This document shows positions 1-6,276 of a DNA stretch of 8,241 nucleotides, in pieces; positions within the stretch are counted from its first letter, which is position 1, and each line of letters begins with the position of its first letter. Made by a program: the position numbers and the translations under genes. The stretch is from JBCCFX01 sp039029515 (lineage in GTDB: Bacteria > Planctomycetota > Phycisphaerae > Phycisphaerales > SM1A02), in contig JBCCFX010000178.1 in assembly GCA_039029515.1 (NCBI GenBank), positions 1 to 8,241 of the forward strand. Direction: 5' to 3'. Under the pieces are notes generated by a model that saw only the letters and a program-made list of their open reading frames with translations, was not told the origin of the DNA and did no database searches.

Positions 1-1
1 A

Positions 2-382
2 GAAGAACTGCAGGCTACAGTCGGTTTCTTCCGCCGTTGGCTCTCATTCGGTGAAGCTGACATTCGACAGGCAGAAACCAGCAAGCAACTGAATGTCAAC
101 GGCTGGATCGCGTACGGGCGATCGATGCACATGCACTACTTAAGTCGTCGACCGATCATCGAGTTGCGCAGCGAAGGGTTTACTGCATTTATCATTGACA
201 CAAACCGCACTGATAATGGCAGGCGTGTAAGCATTCAGGCAGAGCTGTATGACCCTGATGGATGGTGGTTTGGTCGAGTGAGTATCTTTGGCGCCATTGA
301 GGACCTGGTTGAACCCAATGAAGAGCGTGACGTCGTGTCGGTCTTCAGGAAGTACATTCGCATCGTGCCTGTAGGCCGTTGA
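2..382 (+). CDS. Unrecognised protein, C-terminal part (5' end outside window)
   Basis: The frame is open from base 2 to the TGA at 380-382, giving at least 126 residues. An ATG at 125 would give only 85, but the open codons upstream read as ordinary protein (for example FFRRWLSFGEADIRQAE), so the gene most likely begins before the window. The visible part is soluble-looking, with no membrane span. It has a probable beta-rich stretch with aromatic residues (AELYDPDGWWFGRVSIFG) followed by an acidic segment and a basic C-terminus ending VPVGR. I do not recognise a family and assign no function. Base composition is nearer 50% GC, with codons such as AGG, ACA and AAT that are scarcer in the genes to the right, which may indicate a different history. 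A hairpin at 468-489 lies 86 bp downstream. The next gene is convergent. Confidence 0.6.
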   Translation, partial: EELQATVGFFRRWLSFGEADIRQAETSKQLNVNGWIAYGRSMHMHYLSRRPIIELRSEGFTAFIIDTNRTDNGRRVSIQAELYDPDGWWFGRVSIFGAIEDLVEPNEERDVVSVFRKYIRIVPVGR

Positions 383-467
383 CCCCTTAAGACATCGATG
401 AGCGATCAAGCACGCTGGCGATCCTGCCCGGCAACGTGGTCAGCGCAACTGGAGGCATTCCAGATTC

Positions 468-489
468 GCCGGGTTCAGCAGAACCCGGC
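468..489. terminator. Perfect 9-bp hairpin in a convergent gap
   Basis: GCCGGGTTC (468-476) and GAACCCGGC (481-489) are exact inverted repeats around the loop AGCA. The hairpin lies between the unknown + strand gene and the convergent L,D-transpeptidase gene, where a bidirectional terminator would be expected. There is no run of T on either side, so it is not a canonical intrinsic terminator. It could equally be a transcript-stabilising hairpin or a dispersed palindrome. The rest of 383-502 shows nothing recognisable. Confidence 0.5.
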
Positions 490-502
490 CTACACGTACT
501 TA

Positions 503-586
503 CGGCCAACAGCTATCAGCGAAAAGCCCACAGCTCGCAGCCCACAGCCCACGGCCCACGGCTCACAGCCCACGGCCCAAAGCCCT
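503..586. repeat. Heptanucleotide array, CAGCNNT to CRGCCCA type, 12 units
   Basis: Twelve consecutive 7-base units: CGGCCAA, CAGCTAT, CAGCGAA, AAGCCCA, CAGCTCG, CAGCCCA twice, CGGCCCA, CGGCTCA, CAGCCCA, CGGCCCA, AAGCCCT. Bases 3-4 are GC in all twelve. The array ends three bases before the stop codon of the L,D-transpeptidase gene (complement of 590-592). Units of the CAGCNNT and GCCCA kinds recur in other gaps of this window in the same orientation. Confidence 0.9.
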
Positions 587-589
587 CTC

Positions 590-1819
590 TTACTCCGGCA
601 CGATTTCGATCAGGCTCGCTTCTTCGGTCAGCAGTTCGTAGACGAGTTCGATGTCCTCGGCGACCAGCCGGACGCAGCCCATCGACTCCTGCTTGCCGAT
701 CGAATTCGGTTCGATCGTGCCGTGAATGCCGTATCCCTTGAGATCGCGAACGTGTTCGCTGAGGCCTTCGAGGCCGAGCCAGTGTTCGCCGATCGGGTTC
801 ATCGGATCGTCCGGTTCAAACTTCTCGCCGGTCCGCGGATTCGCCCACTCCGGGTTGATCAGCTTCGAGTCTGTCCGCACCTTGAACACGCCGAGCGGCG
901 TGGCGTTGAACTCGCCGAGGCCGACATCAAAACTGCGTACAAACACGCGGTCGTTGTCTTCGCCCATGTAGATGTCCATGCGGTAGTCGCGCTTGTTGAC
1001 GACAGCGTGGAATGGGCCGGTCAGCAGCTTGATGCGTTGATCGATTCGGATGTTGCGCGGGTTGGCGATTCGGTTGATGCGGGCAAGGAGTCGCCAGTCG
1101 ATCGCAAGACCATTCTTCTTGCGAATCTTGGCGAGCGTGTCGCCAGACTGAATCGTGTACTGCATCGCGAAGGGATCGCCGGGCACGATCTCCGGGCTGA
1201 ACACAAGCCGATCGTTGAGATCGTTGAGCGCATCGCGCGTCTCCTGCGCGTGCTGTGCGTTCAATTCACCTGATTCATACGCCATGGTCAGCATGCGTCG
1301 GGCTTCAAGCGGGCGGTTGTCTCGAATGAGATCCAGGCCGGTATTCATGCGTCGAACGGCGCGTCGGCCGGCGGAGGACTCGCTCGCAGGCGGCAGCGTC
1401 GACTCTTCGATACCCACTGGTGGCGTCGTTGTGTCTGACATCGTCTCATCGCGAGCCTGCTCGGTCTGTGGTGTCGTTTCCTTCATCGCCGTCGTCGGCG
1501 CGGGTCGGGTGACCACTGCCGGTGGTGGGGCGAGATCGGGCGTGTGCGCGCCGCCTGGCTCGGTGATCTCCGATTCCGGTTCCGCCCGATCGTTCTTCGC
1601 ATCATCAGAAGAGCGGCGCTGTGTGTCCGTCGTCTCGGACGTATTGATCGCCATACGTTCGGGCGTCGCGTCGTCATCGCCGGCGACGACGACCCAGATC
1701 ACCACCGTCGCGACAGCGACGAGTCCGATCGTGGTCATGGCTCGGATGGGCAGGTTGCGGGCGCGGTACATGTTGGTTCGACCGCTTCGGATGCGCTTTC
1801 CCTGACTCGGCAACGACAT
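590..1819 (-). CDS. Membrane-anchored LysM / L,D-transpeptidase (YkuD) protein
   Basis: A 409-residue peptidoglycan enzyme expected to act outside the cytoplasmic membrane. L,D-transpeptidases make 3-3 cross-links or attach proteins to peptidoglycan through a catalytic cysteine. Visible parts in order: short basic N-terminus; one membrane span at about 30-47, a signal anchor; a long Thr/Pro/Glu/Asp-rich, probably disordered linker at about 48-148; a helical stretch, possibly TPR-like, at about 150-205; LysM at about 220-267 (YTIQSGDTLAKI, with NPRNIRIDQRIKLL); YkuD at about 270-408. The catalytic signature HGTIEPNSIGKQESMGCVRL is complete, with His366, Ser379, Gly381, Cys382 and Arg384. The start was chosen because AAGGAG sits 6 bases before this ATG; an upstream ATG at 1942 would add 41 Arg-rich residues that do not resemble a signal. 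It is last in a minus-strand cluster, 166 bp after the cyclo-ligase gene. Confidence 0.93.
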   Translation of the reverse strand: MSLPSQGKRIRSGRTNMYRARNLPIRAMTTIGLVAVATVVIWVVVAGDDDATPERMAINTSETTDTQRRSSDDAKNDRAEPESEITEPGGAHTPDLAPPPAVVTRPAPTTAMKETTPQTEQARDETMSDTTTPPVGIEESTLPPASESSAGRRAVRRMNTGLDLIRDNRPLEARRMLTMAYESGELNAQHAQETRDALNDLNDRLVFSPEIVPGDPFAMQYTIQSGDTLAKIRKKNGLAIDWRLLARINRIANPRNIRIDQRIKLLTGPFHAVVNKRDYRMDIYMGEDNDRVFVRSFDVGLGEFNATPLGVFKVRTDSKLINPEWANPRTGEKFEPDDPMNPIGEHWLGLEGLSEHVRDLKGYGIHGTIEPNSIGKQESMGCVRLVAEDIELVYELLTEEASLIEIVPE

Positions 1820-1825
1820 GACTGA

Positions 1826-1831
1826 CTCCTT
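1826..1831 (-). promoter_or_regulatory. Shine-Dalgarno site AAGGAG of the L,D-transpeptidase gene
   Basis: Read on the minus strand, AAGGAG is followed by TCAGTC and then ATG at 1819. This is the best ribosome-binding site in the window and decides the start against the longer frame from 1942. Confidence 0.8.
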
Positions 1832-1851
1832 GGACACGCGACGATCCCGGC

Positions 1852-1868
1852 GACGTCTCCGTGACGTC
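1852..1868. other. Small hairpin in the L,D-transpeptidase leader
   Basis: GACGTC occurs at 1852-1857 and 1863-1868 around TCCGT, so a 6-bp stem with a 5-base loop can form about 20 bases upstream of the AAGGAG site. Each arm is itself a palindrome, so it could also be a paired protein-binding site. The rest of the 166-bp gap 1820-1985 holds an AT-rich patch, GATATATC at 1961-1968, that could contribute to a promoter, but no convincing -35 was found. No heptamer array is present here. Confidence 0.25.
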
Positions 1869-1985
1869 CCGGGTCGGGGTGATGCAGCTCGGCGGAGCAC
1901 GCCGGCACGGAGATTCTCACCGACGCCAGATGGCCACGCCAACGCGGGCCGGCTCCTGTGGATATATCGTCAGTTGTGTCGAAGC

Positions 1986-2591
1986 TCACGAACTTCGCGT
2001 GGGCGATGTCGCACCAGAGACCCGGCGGTCAGTGACCACCGCATCCACTGACATGTCCCAGTCGTCGTTCGGCACGGCGTCGATGATCTGAACATCGAAC
2101 GCGATTCCGATCGTGGTGCAGTTTCGTCGAATTCGTGTGAGGAACCGATCGTAGAAGCCGCCGCCGCGCCCGAGCCGATGCCCGTGGGCATCAAAGGCGA
2201 GGCCGGGCAGAATCAACAGGTCGATCTGCGTGGGCAGGACGAGCCTCGCATGACGCGGGCTGCGAATACCGTGCTCGTCGACATCCATGACCCGATCGTC
2301 AAAGGACGAGACTTCCACCGGCTGCATGTCCTTGCGTTCCCAATCCACGCGCGGCACGCACACCGTCTTGTTCTGACGAAAGCACGCCAGCGCGATCGTC
2401 GTGACATCGACTTCGCGTGCGATCGGCATGTACATCATGATGGTGGAGGCATGGACGAACGCATCGTCCTGCACGAGCCGACTGCACGCCTGTACGGACA
2501 TGTCTCGGCGTTGGTCATCGGTGAGCGCAGCAAGCCGATCCTTCATCTGTGCTCGCAGATCCGCCTTGGATTGTCCCGTCGATTCCGACAT
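1986..2591 (-). CDS. ygfA: 5-formyltetrahydrofolate cyclo-ligase
   Basis: A 201-residue cytoplasmic enzyme that uses ATP to convert 5-formyltetrahydrofolate to 5,10-methenyltetrahydrofolate, returning the stored folate to one-carbon metabolism. Length is normal for the family. Seen in order: N-terminal KADLRAQMKDRL (residues 9-20), matching the family's Lys/Arg start; YMPIAREVDV (54-63); the nucleotide-binding signature PGLAFDAHGHRLGRGGG then FYDRF (129-150), the family's PG-x-AFD...G-x-R-GxGxGYYDR; and the C-terminal VPNDDWDMSVDAVVTD (173-188), matching the usual P-x(4)-D-x(4)-D-x-VVT block, here with Asp in place of the usual His before the Trp/Asp. The start is supported by GGGAGG 5 bases before ATG (complement of 2597-2602). 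It begins 47 bp after the rarA stop, so the two are probably co-transcribed. folP, another folate gene, lies about 5 kb away on the other strand. Confidence 0.95.
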   Translation of the reverse strand: MSESTGQSKADLRAQMKDRLAALTDDQRRDMSVQACSRLVQDDAFVHASTIMMYMPIAREVDVTTIALACFRQNKTVCVPRVDWERKDMQPVEVSSFDDRVMDVDEHGIRSPRHARLVLPTQIDLLILPGLAFDAHGHRLGRGGGFYDRFLTRIRRNCTTIGIAFDVQIIDAVPNDDWDMSVDAVVTDRRVSGATSPTRSS

Positions 2592-2638
2592 GGCCGCCTC
2601 CCGTCACCCTCTGATCGGGTGTCGTGTGCCACAGACCA

Positions 2639-3967
2639 TTACGTGTTTCGGCCAATCTCCCGGCGCAGTTTCAGCAGACGTTCCTGAAATTCTGCTTCTG
2701 ATCCGCGCCCGGTCGGCTCATAGAAGACACGATCCACGCCCAGATAGTCCTTCGTGACGTGTCCCGCACCGGACACCGAATCGGACACGTGAGGCGAAAC
2801 ATACCCCTCACCATGGCCTAATTCGGCGGCACCGGCGTAATGGCCATCGCGCAGAGCCTTCGGGACCGGAATTGTCCGTCCGTCCTTCACCTCGGTCATC
2901 GCGGCCCAGATCGCCCGTGCTGATGCCTGCGATTTCGGAGCCATCGACATATAAATTGCGGCCTGCGCGAGCGTCAGTTGGCACTCGGGCATGCCGACTC
3001 GCTCGGTGACGGTCCAGGCCGATGCGGCCACCGTCAGGGCATTGGGATCGGCCTGTCCGATGTCCTCACTCGCGAGGATGGCGATCCGTCGCGCGATAAA
3101 GCGAGGGTCTTCACCCGCGTGCAGCATGCGCGCAAGCCAGTACACCGCGGCGTCCGGATCCGAACCGCGCATCGACTTGATGAACGCGCTGATCAAGTCG
3201 TAGTGCTCGTCGCCCGTCCCGTCATACACCGGCGCTTTGGATTGCATGGACTGTTCGGCGGCAGTCTTGTCGAGGTGCACCGCGCCGTCGCCGGCGCTCA
3301 GCACCGCAACTTCAAGTGCGTTGAGCGCTCGGCGGGCATCGCCATCGGAGAGCGTGCACCACACGGACATCGCATCATCGTCCACCGTGATCGTTCGGTC
3401 GGCGAAGCCACGTTCATCGGTCAACGCGCGCTGAATCACGGCCGCGATGTCATCTTCGGTCAACGTTTCAAATTGAAACAGCGTTGACCGACTCAGCAGC
3501 GCGCTATTCACCATGAAATACGGGTTCTCTGTCGTCGCACCGATCAGCGTAATCAGACCACGCTCGACATCGTGCAGTAACACATCCTGTTGATTTCGCG
3601 CGAAGCGATGAATCTCGTCGATGAACAGGATCGTGCGCGGACCACCGTCTTCGAGTCGACGGATTGCGTCGGCGATCACACCGCGAACATCCTTGACGCC
3701 GATGAGCGCGGCGTTGGCCGGCACAAAGTGTCGACCCGATTGCGTGGCAATGATCTCCGCGAGCGTGGTCTTCCCCGTCCCCGGCGGACCCCAGAACAAC
3801 ACGGATGTCAGCCGGTCGGCATCCAGCATGCGCCGAAGCAGGCAGCCTTCACCGAGAATGTGCGTCTGGCCGGCGAACTCGTCGAGGCTGCGCGGGCGCA
3901 ATTTGGCCGCCAGCGGCGCAGCGGCCTGACGTCGAGTCTCGCGTTGGTCGGTCCAGAGGTCAGACAT
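2639..3967 (-). CDS. rarA: Replication-associated recombination protein A (RarA/MgsA, AAA+ ATPase)
   Basis: A 442-residue AAA+ ATPase of the clamp-loader-like RarA/Mgs1/WRNIP1 family, which acts at stalled replication forks in the cytoplasm. Seen: conserved entry APLAAKLRPRSLDEFAGQ (17-34); Walker A GPPGTGKTT (60-68); Walker B ILFIDEIHR (113-121, Asp117, Glu118); sensor 1 GATTENP (143-149); arginine-finger region LLSRS (Arg160); sensor 2 GDARRALNALE (209-219); and a C-terminal tetramerisation region with RIAILASEDIGQADPNA (294-310) and YLGVDRVFYEPTGRG (408-422). The start at 3967 is where family homology begins (MSDLWTD). A frame from ATG 4186 would add 73 residues encoded only by repeats. 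No Shine-Dalgarno is present: a pyrimidine-rich heptamer array directly precedes the ATG. It is first in the minus-strand cluster and divergent from glmS. Confidence 0.96.
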   Translation of the reverse strand: MSDLWTDQRETRRQAAAPLAAKLRPRSLDEFAGQTHILGEGCLLRRMLDADRLTSVLFWGPPGTGKTTLAEIIATQSGRHFVPANAALIGVKDVRGVIADAIRRLEDGGPRTILFIDEIHRFARNQQDVLLHDVERGLITLIGATTENPYFMVNSALLSRSTLFQFETLTEDDIAAVIQRALTDERGFADRTITVDDDAMSVWCTLSDGDARRALNALEVAVLSAGDGAVHLDKTAAEQSMQSKAPVYDGTGDEHYDLISAFIKSMRGSDPDAAVYWLARMLHAGEDPRFIARRIAILASEDIGQADPNALTVAASAWTVTERVGMPECQLTLAQAAIYMSMAPKSQASARAIWAAMTEVKDGRTIPVPKALRDGHYAGAAELGHGEGYVSPHVSDSVSGAGHVTKDYLGVDRVFYEPTGRGSEAEFQERLLKLRREIGRNT

Positions 3968-4037
3968 GGGGGAAGGGAAAAGGGAAAAGGGAAAAGGGAA
4001 CAGGGAAGTGACTTGCGACTGGCGATGAGCGACTGGG
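3968..4037. repeat. Heptanucleotide array, GGGAAAA to GACTGGC type, 10 units
   Basis: Ten units in one phase: GGGGGAA, GGGAAAA three times, GGGAACA, GGGAAGT, GACTTGC, GACTGGC, GATGAGC, GACTGGG. Base 1 is G in every unit. The array touches the rarA start codon (complement of 3965-3967), so on the coding strand rarA is preceded by a CCCTTTT repeat. Bases 4038-4054 separate it from the next array and show no clear periodicity. Confidence 0.9.
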
Positions 4038-4054
4038 CATTGAATCGAATTCTG

Positions 4055-4166
4055 GCCAAAAGCCAAAAGCCAAAAGCCAAAAGCCATCAGCCCACCGCCC
4101 ATAGCCCATAGCCCATGGCCCATGGCCATGAACCACCAGCCTACCGATCGATCGTCGATGCCCATA
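4055..4166. repeat. Heptanucleotide array, GCCAAAA to GCCCATR type, 16 units
   Basis: One phase runs through GCCAAAA four times, GCCATCA, GCCCACC, GCCCATA twice, GCCCATG twice, GCCATGA, ACCACCA, GCCTACC (4139-4145). Bases 2-3 are CC in all thirteen. Two less similar units (GATCGAT, CGTCGAT) follow, then GCCCATA again in the same phase at 4160-4166. The GCCAAAA block recurs at 7573-7614, and the GCCCA type at 538-579, on the same strand. With the previous array it fills over half of the rarA-glmS divergent gap. Confidence 0.9.
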
Positions 4167-4331
4167 GTGCACAGGGGATCGTTCACGGCCCATTCCGCCT
4201 GGGTCGCGGCCCAATCACTGGCCGGTGCTCGTCGGACTGACGATAATGGTCGATCCCCGGGGATTCGGCCGACGTAGTAGGGAGATCACGCCACCCGTTG
4301 GTGGCCTGACCCAGGAAGAGGCAGTCGAAGC
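4167..4331 (+). promoter_or_regulatory. Non-repetitive part of the rarA-glmS gap, probable glmS promoter and leader
   Basis: This is the only part of the 364-bp gap free of heptamers, so it probably holds the glmS promoter. GATAAT at 4242-4247 resembles a -10 box, but no good -35 precedes it. A 12-bp palindrome ATCCCCGGGGAT lies at 4253-4264, near where transcription would begin. A hairpin GCCACC-CGTT-GGTGGC lies at 4290-4305, just before a GGAAGAGG ribosome-binding site about 10 bases from the ATG. I saw no core of the glmS ribozyme known from Firmicutes. Confidence 0.35.
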
Positions 4332-6167
4332 ATGTGTGGAATCGTCGCGTACATCGGTCACAAACCCGCTCAGCCGCTCCTGCTCGAAGGCCTCAAGCGC
4401 CTTGAGTACCGCGGCTACGACTCAGCAGGCGTCGCGATTATCAACGGTGGTCTCCGGACCGCCAAGTCCGTCGGCCGTGTTCGGGTCCTCGAGGAGAAGC
4501 TCAAGGAACTTAATGGATTCCACGGCACGCTTGGCATCGCCCACACCCGATGGGCGACGCACGGCGAGCCGAACGATACGAACGCGCACCCGCACCGTGA
4601 CGACGACGCGAAGGGTCACGGCATTGCGATGATCCACAACGGCATCATTGAGAACTACGCCGCGCTCAAGACGTATCTCCTCGAGAAGGGGCATACGTTC
4701 CACTCCGATACGGACACCGAAGTGCTGACGCATCTCATCGGTGAGTTGTACAACGGCGACCTGGAAGCTGCGGTGCAGGCGGCGTTGCGCGAAGTGACCG
4801 GCGCGTATGCGATCGCGGTCGTCTGTGAGAAGGAACCTGACACGCTCGTCGTCGCGCGCAAGGGTTCGCCACTGATGGTCGGCGTCGGGAAAGACGAGTA
4901 CATCGTCGCGTCCGATTCCAGTGCGATCGTCGCGCACACCACGCAGGCATTTACGCTCGACGACTACACGGTGGCCAAGCTCACGCGTGATTCGTTCCGA
5001 ACCACAACCGTCGACAACGTACCGATCACGCCGCAGGTGCAGGAGCTGGAGTTTGATCTCGAACAGATCGAGCTCGGGGACTTCGAGCATTACATGGCCA
5101 AGGAAATTCACGAGCAGCCGGCGTCGCTGCAGATGTGTCTGAAGGGCCGCGTGGATTCGCGTGAGGGACAAGTCGTCCTTGGCGGCGTGACGGAATTTGC
5201 CCGTGATCTCGTCAAGGCGAAACGCATGATCCTGCTCGGTCAGGGCACCGCGCTGCACGCGGCGATGATCGCCGAATACCTCATGGAAGACCTGGCGAAG
5301 ATGCCCACCGAGGTCGAGTTTGCCAGCGAATTCCGCTACCGAAACCCGATCGTTGAAGATGGCACGGTCGTCGCCGCGATCAGTCAGTCCGGCGAAACCG
5401 CCGACACGCTTGCTGCGGTCATCGAAGCGAAGATGCGCGGTGCGCTCACGCTCGGGCTCGTCAATGTCGTCGGCTCATCGATCGCGCGCGAAACCGATGC
5501 TGGTGTCTACCTGCGCGTCGGTCCGGAAATCGGTGTGGCATCGACCAAGGCATTCCTGGGTCAGGTGCTTGCGGCGACGTTGCTCGCGACGTTCATCGGT
5601 CGACGGCGGTACTTGAGCGCGGACTACGTCGCGCAACTGTTGTCCGAGATTGAACTATTGCCCGACAAGGTCGAACGCGTGGTCGCGATGTCAGACAGCA
5701 TTCGCGATGTCACCGCCAAATACGTCGACCGAGAAAACTGGTTGTTCCTTGGACGCGGTTACAACTACCCGGTCGCGCTCGAAGGTGCGTTGAAGCTGAA
5801 AGAAATCAGCTACATCCATGCCGAAGGAATGCCGGCGGCAGAGATGAAGCACGGCCCGATCGCGTTGATTGACGAAGGCATGCCGGTCGTTGTCGTGGCG
5901 ATGCGGAATAGTCAGTACAAGAAGGTCATTTCGAACATGGAAGAGGTGCGCAGTCGAGGCGGGCACATCATTGCCGTCGCGACGGAAGGCGACACGGAGA
6001 TTCGCAATCATTGCGAAGACGTGTTCTACGTTCCGGATGCGCCGGAACCATTGCAGCCGATGCTCACGGTCGTGCCGTTGCAATTGCTTGCGTATCACGC
6101 GGCGGTGCTGCGCGGCAAAGATGTCGACAAGCCGCGCAACCTCGCGAAGAGCGTGACGGTCGAATAG
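4332..6167 (+). CDS. glmS: Glutamine--fructose-6-phosphate aminotransferase (isomerising), GlmS
   Basis: A 611-residue cytoplasmic enzyme making glucosamine-6-phosphate from fructose-6-phosphate and glutamine, the first committed step toward UDP-GlcNAc for the cell wall. Length is typical. N-terminal class II glutaminase domain: MCGIVAYIGH with nucleophile Cys2, RWATHGEPNDTNAHPH (73-88), HNGIIENY (102-109), SDTDTE (125-130). The linker EIHEQP (258-263) leads to the first SIS domain: GQGTALHA (303-310, where many homologues have CGTSYHA), SEFRYRNP (332-339), SQSGETADTL (351-360), ASTKAF (403-408). The second SIS domain has GRGYNYPVALEGALKLKEIS (474-493), HAEGMPAAEMKHGP (496-509) and the invariant tail LAKSVTVE (604-611). 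The ATG follows GGAAGAGG and encodes the required Met-Cys. It is monocistronic: divergent from rarA and convergent with the next gene. Confidence 0.98.
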   Translation: MCGIVAYIGHKPAQPLLLEGLKRLEYRGYDSAGVAIINGGLRTAKSVGRVRVLEEKLKELNGFHGTLGIAHTRWATHGEPNDTNAHPHRDDDAKGHGIAMIHNGIIENYAALKTYLLEKGHTFHSDTDTEVLTHLIGELYNGDLEAAVQAALREVTGAYAIAVVCEKEPDTLVVARKGSPLMVGVGKDEYIVASDSSAIVAHTTQAFTLDDYTVAKLTRDSFRTTTVDNVPITPQVQELEFDLEQIELGDFEHYMAKEIHEQPASLQMCLKGRVDSREGQVVLGGVTEFARDLVKAKRMILLGQGTALHAAMIAEYLMEDLAKMPTEVEFASEFRYRNPIVEDGTVVAAISQSGETADTLAAVIEAKMRGALTLGLVNVVGSSIARETDAGVYLRVGPEIGVASTKAFLGQVLAATLLATFIGRRRYLSADYVAQLLSEIELLPDKVERVVAMSDSIRDVTAKYVDRENWLFLGRGYNYPVALEGALKLKEISYIHAEGMPAAEMKHGPIALIDEGMPVVVVAMRNSQYKKVISNMEEVRSRGGHIIAVATEGDTEIRNHCEDVFYVPDAPEPLQPMLTVVPLQLLAYHAAVLRGKDVDKPRNLAKSVTVE

Positions 6168-6184
6168 CCTTCAGCTGTCAGTAG

Positions 6185-6202
6185 GGCGGGCTGTCGCCCG
6201 CC
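6185..6202. terminator. GC hairpin after glmS
   Basis: GGCGGGC (6185-6191) and GCCCGCC (6196-6202) form a perfect 7-bp stem with loop TGTC, 17 bases after the glmS stop. No U-tract follows; a heptamer array starts inside its right arm. Probable terminator or 3'-end stabiliser between two convergent genes. CAGCTGTCAG just before it (6172-6181) matches the CAGCNNTCAG pattern of the other arrays. Confidence 0.55.
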
Positions 6203-6235
6203 GTTATCCGTTGTCCGTCATCCGTTATTCGTGAA
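6201..6235. repeat. Heptanucleotide array, CCGTTAT type, 5 units
   Basis: Units CCGTTAT, CCGTTGT, CCGTCAT, CCGTTAT, TCGTGAA. CGT occupies bases 2-4 in all but one reading variant, and the spacing is exactly 7. The array begins within the right arm of the hairpin at 6185-6202 and is found only here in the window. Confidence 0.8.
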
Positions 6236-6242
6236 TAGCATT

Positions 6243-6276
6243 CGAACCCGAATCCCCAATCGCGAATCCCGAATCC
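6243..6276. repeat. Heptanucleotide array, CGAATCC type
   Basis: CGAACC, CGAATCC, CCAATCG, CGAATCC, CGAATCC, with one base missing between the first two units. The array ends at 6276, immediately before the stop codon of the convergent gene (complement of 6277-6279). The same GAATCCC repeat, same strand, occurs at 7641-7668 at the other end of that gene. Confidence 0.85.

Noticed and set aside
503..586. CRISPR array
   Set aside because: Units are 7 bases with no spacers of 30-40 bases, no repeat of 24 bases or more, and no cas genes in the window.
398..1273. 291-codon open frame on + opposite the L,D-transpeptidase gene
   Set aside because: It is antisense to a gene with intact LysM and YkuD motifs, begins in repeat DNA, and its product has no recognisable domain. 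It is a high-GC shadow frame.
1961..1968. GATATATC as a promoter -10
   Set aside because: It is AT-rich against a GC-rich background, but no -35 at suitable spacing is visible and an 8-base palindrome is weak evidence.
2592..2638. Terminator between rarA and the cyclo-ligase gene
   Set aside because: The 47-bp gap has no convincing hairpin or U-tract; it contains the GGGAGG ribosome-binding site, so co-transcription is more likely.
4167..4331. glmS ribozyme/riboswitch
   Set aside because: I saw none of the conserved core or double pseudoknot arrangement, and the leader is short; only a simple hairpin and a palindrome are visible.
4422..5258. 278-codon open frame on minus opposite glmS
   Set aside because: glmS on the other strand has every expected motif over its full length; the antisense product is Arg/Val/Asp-rich with no family features.
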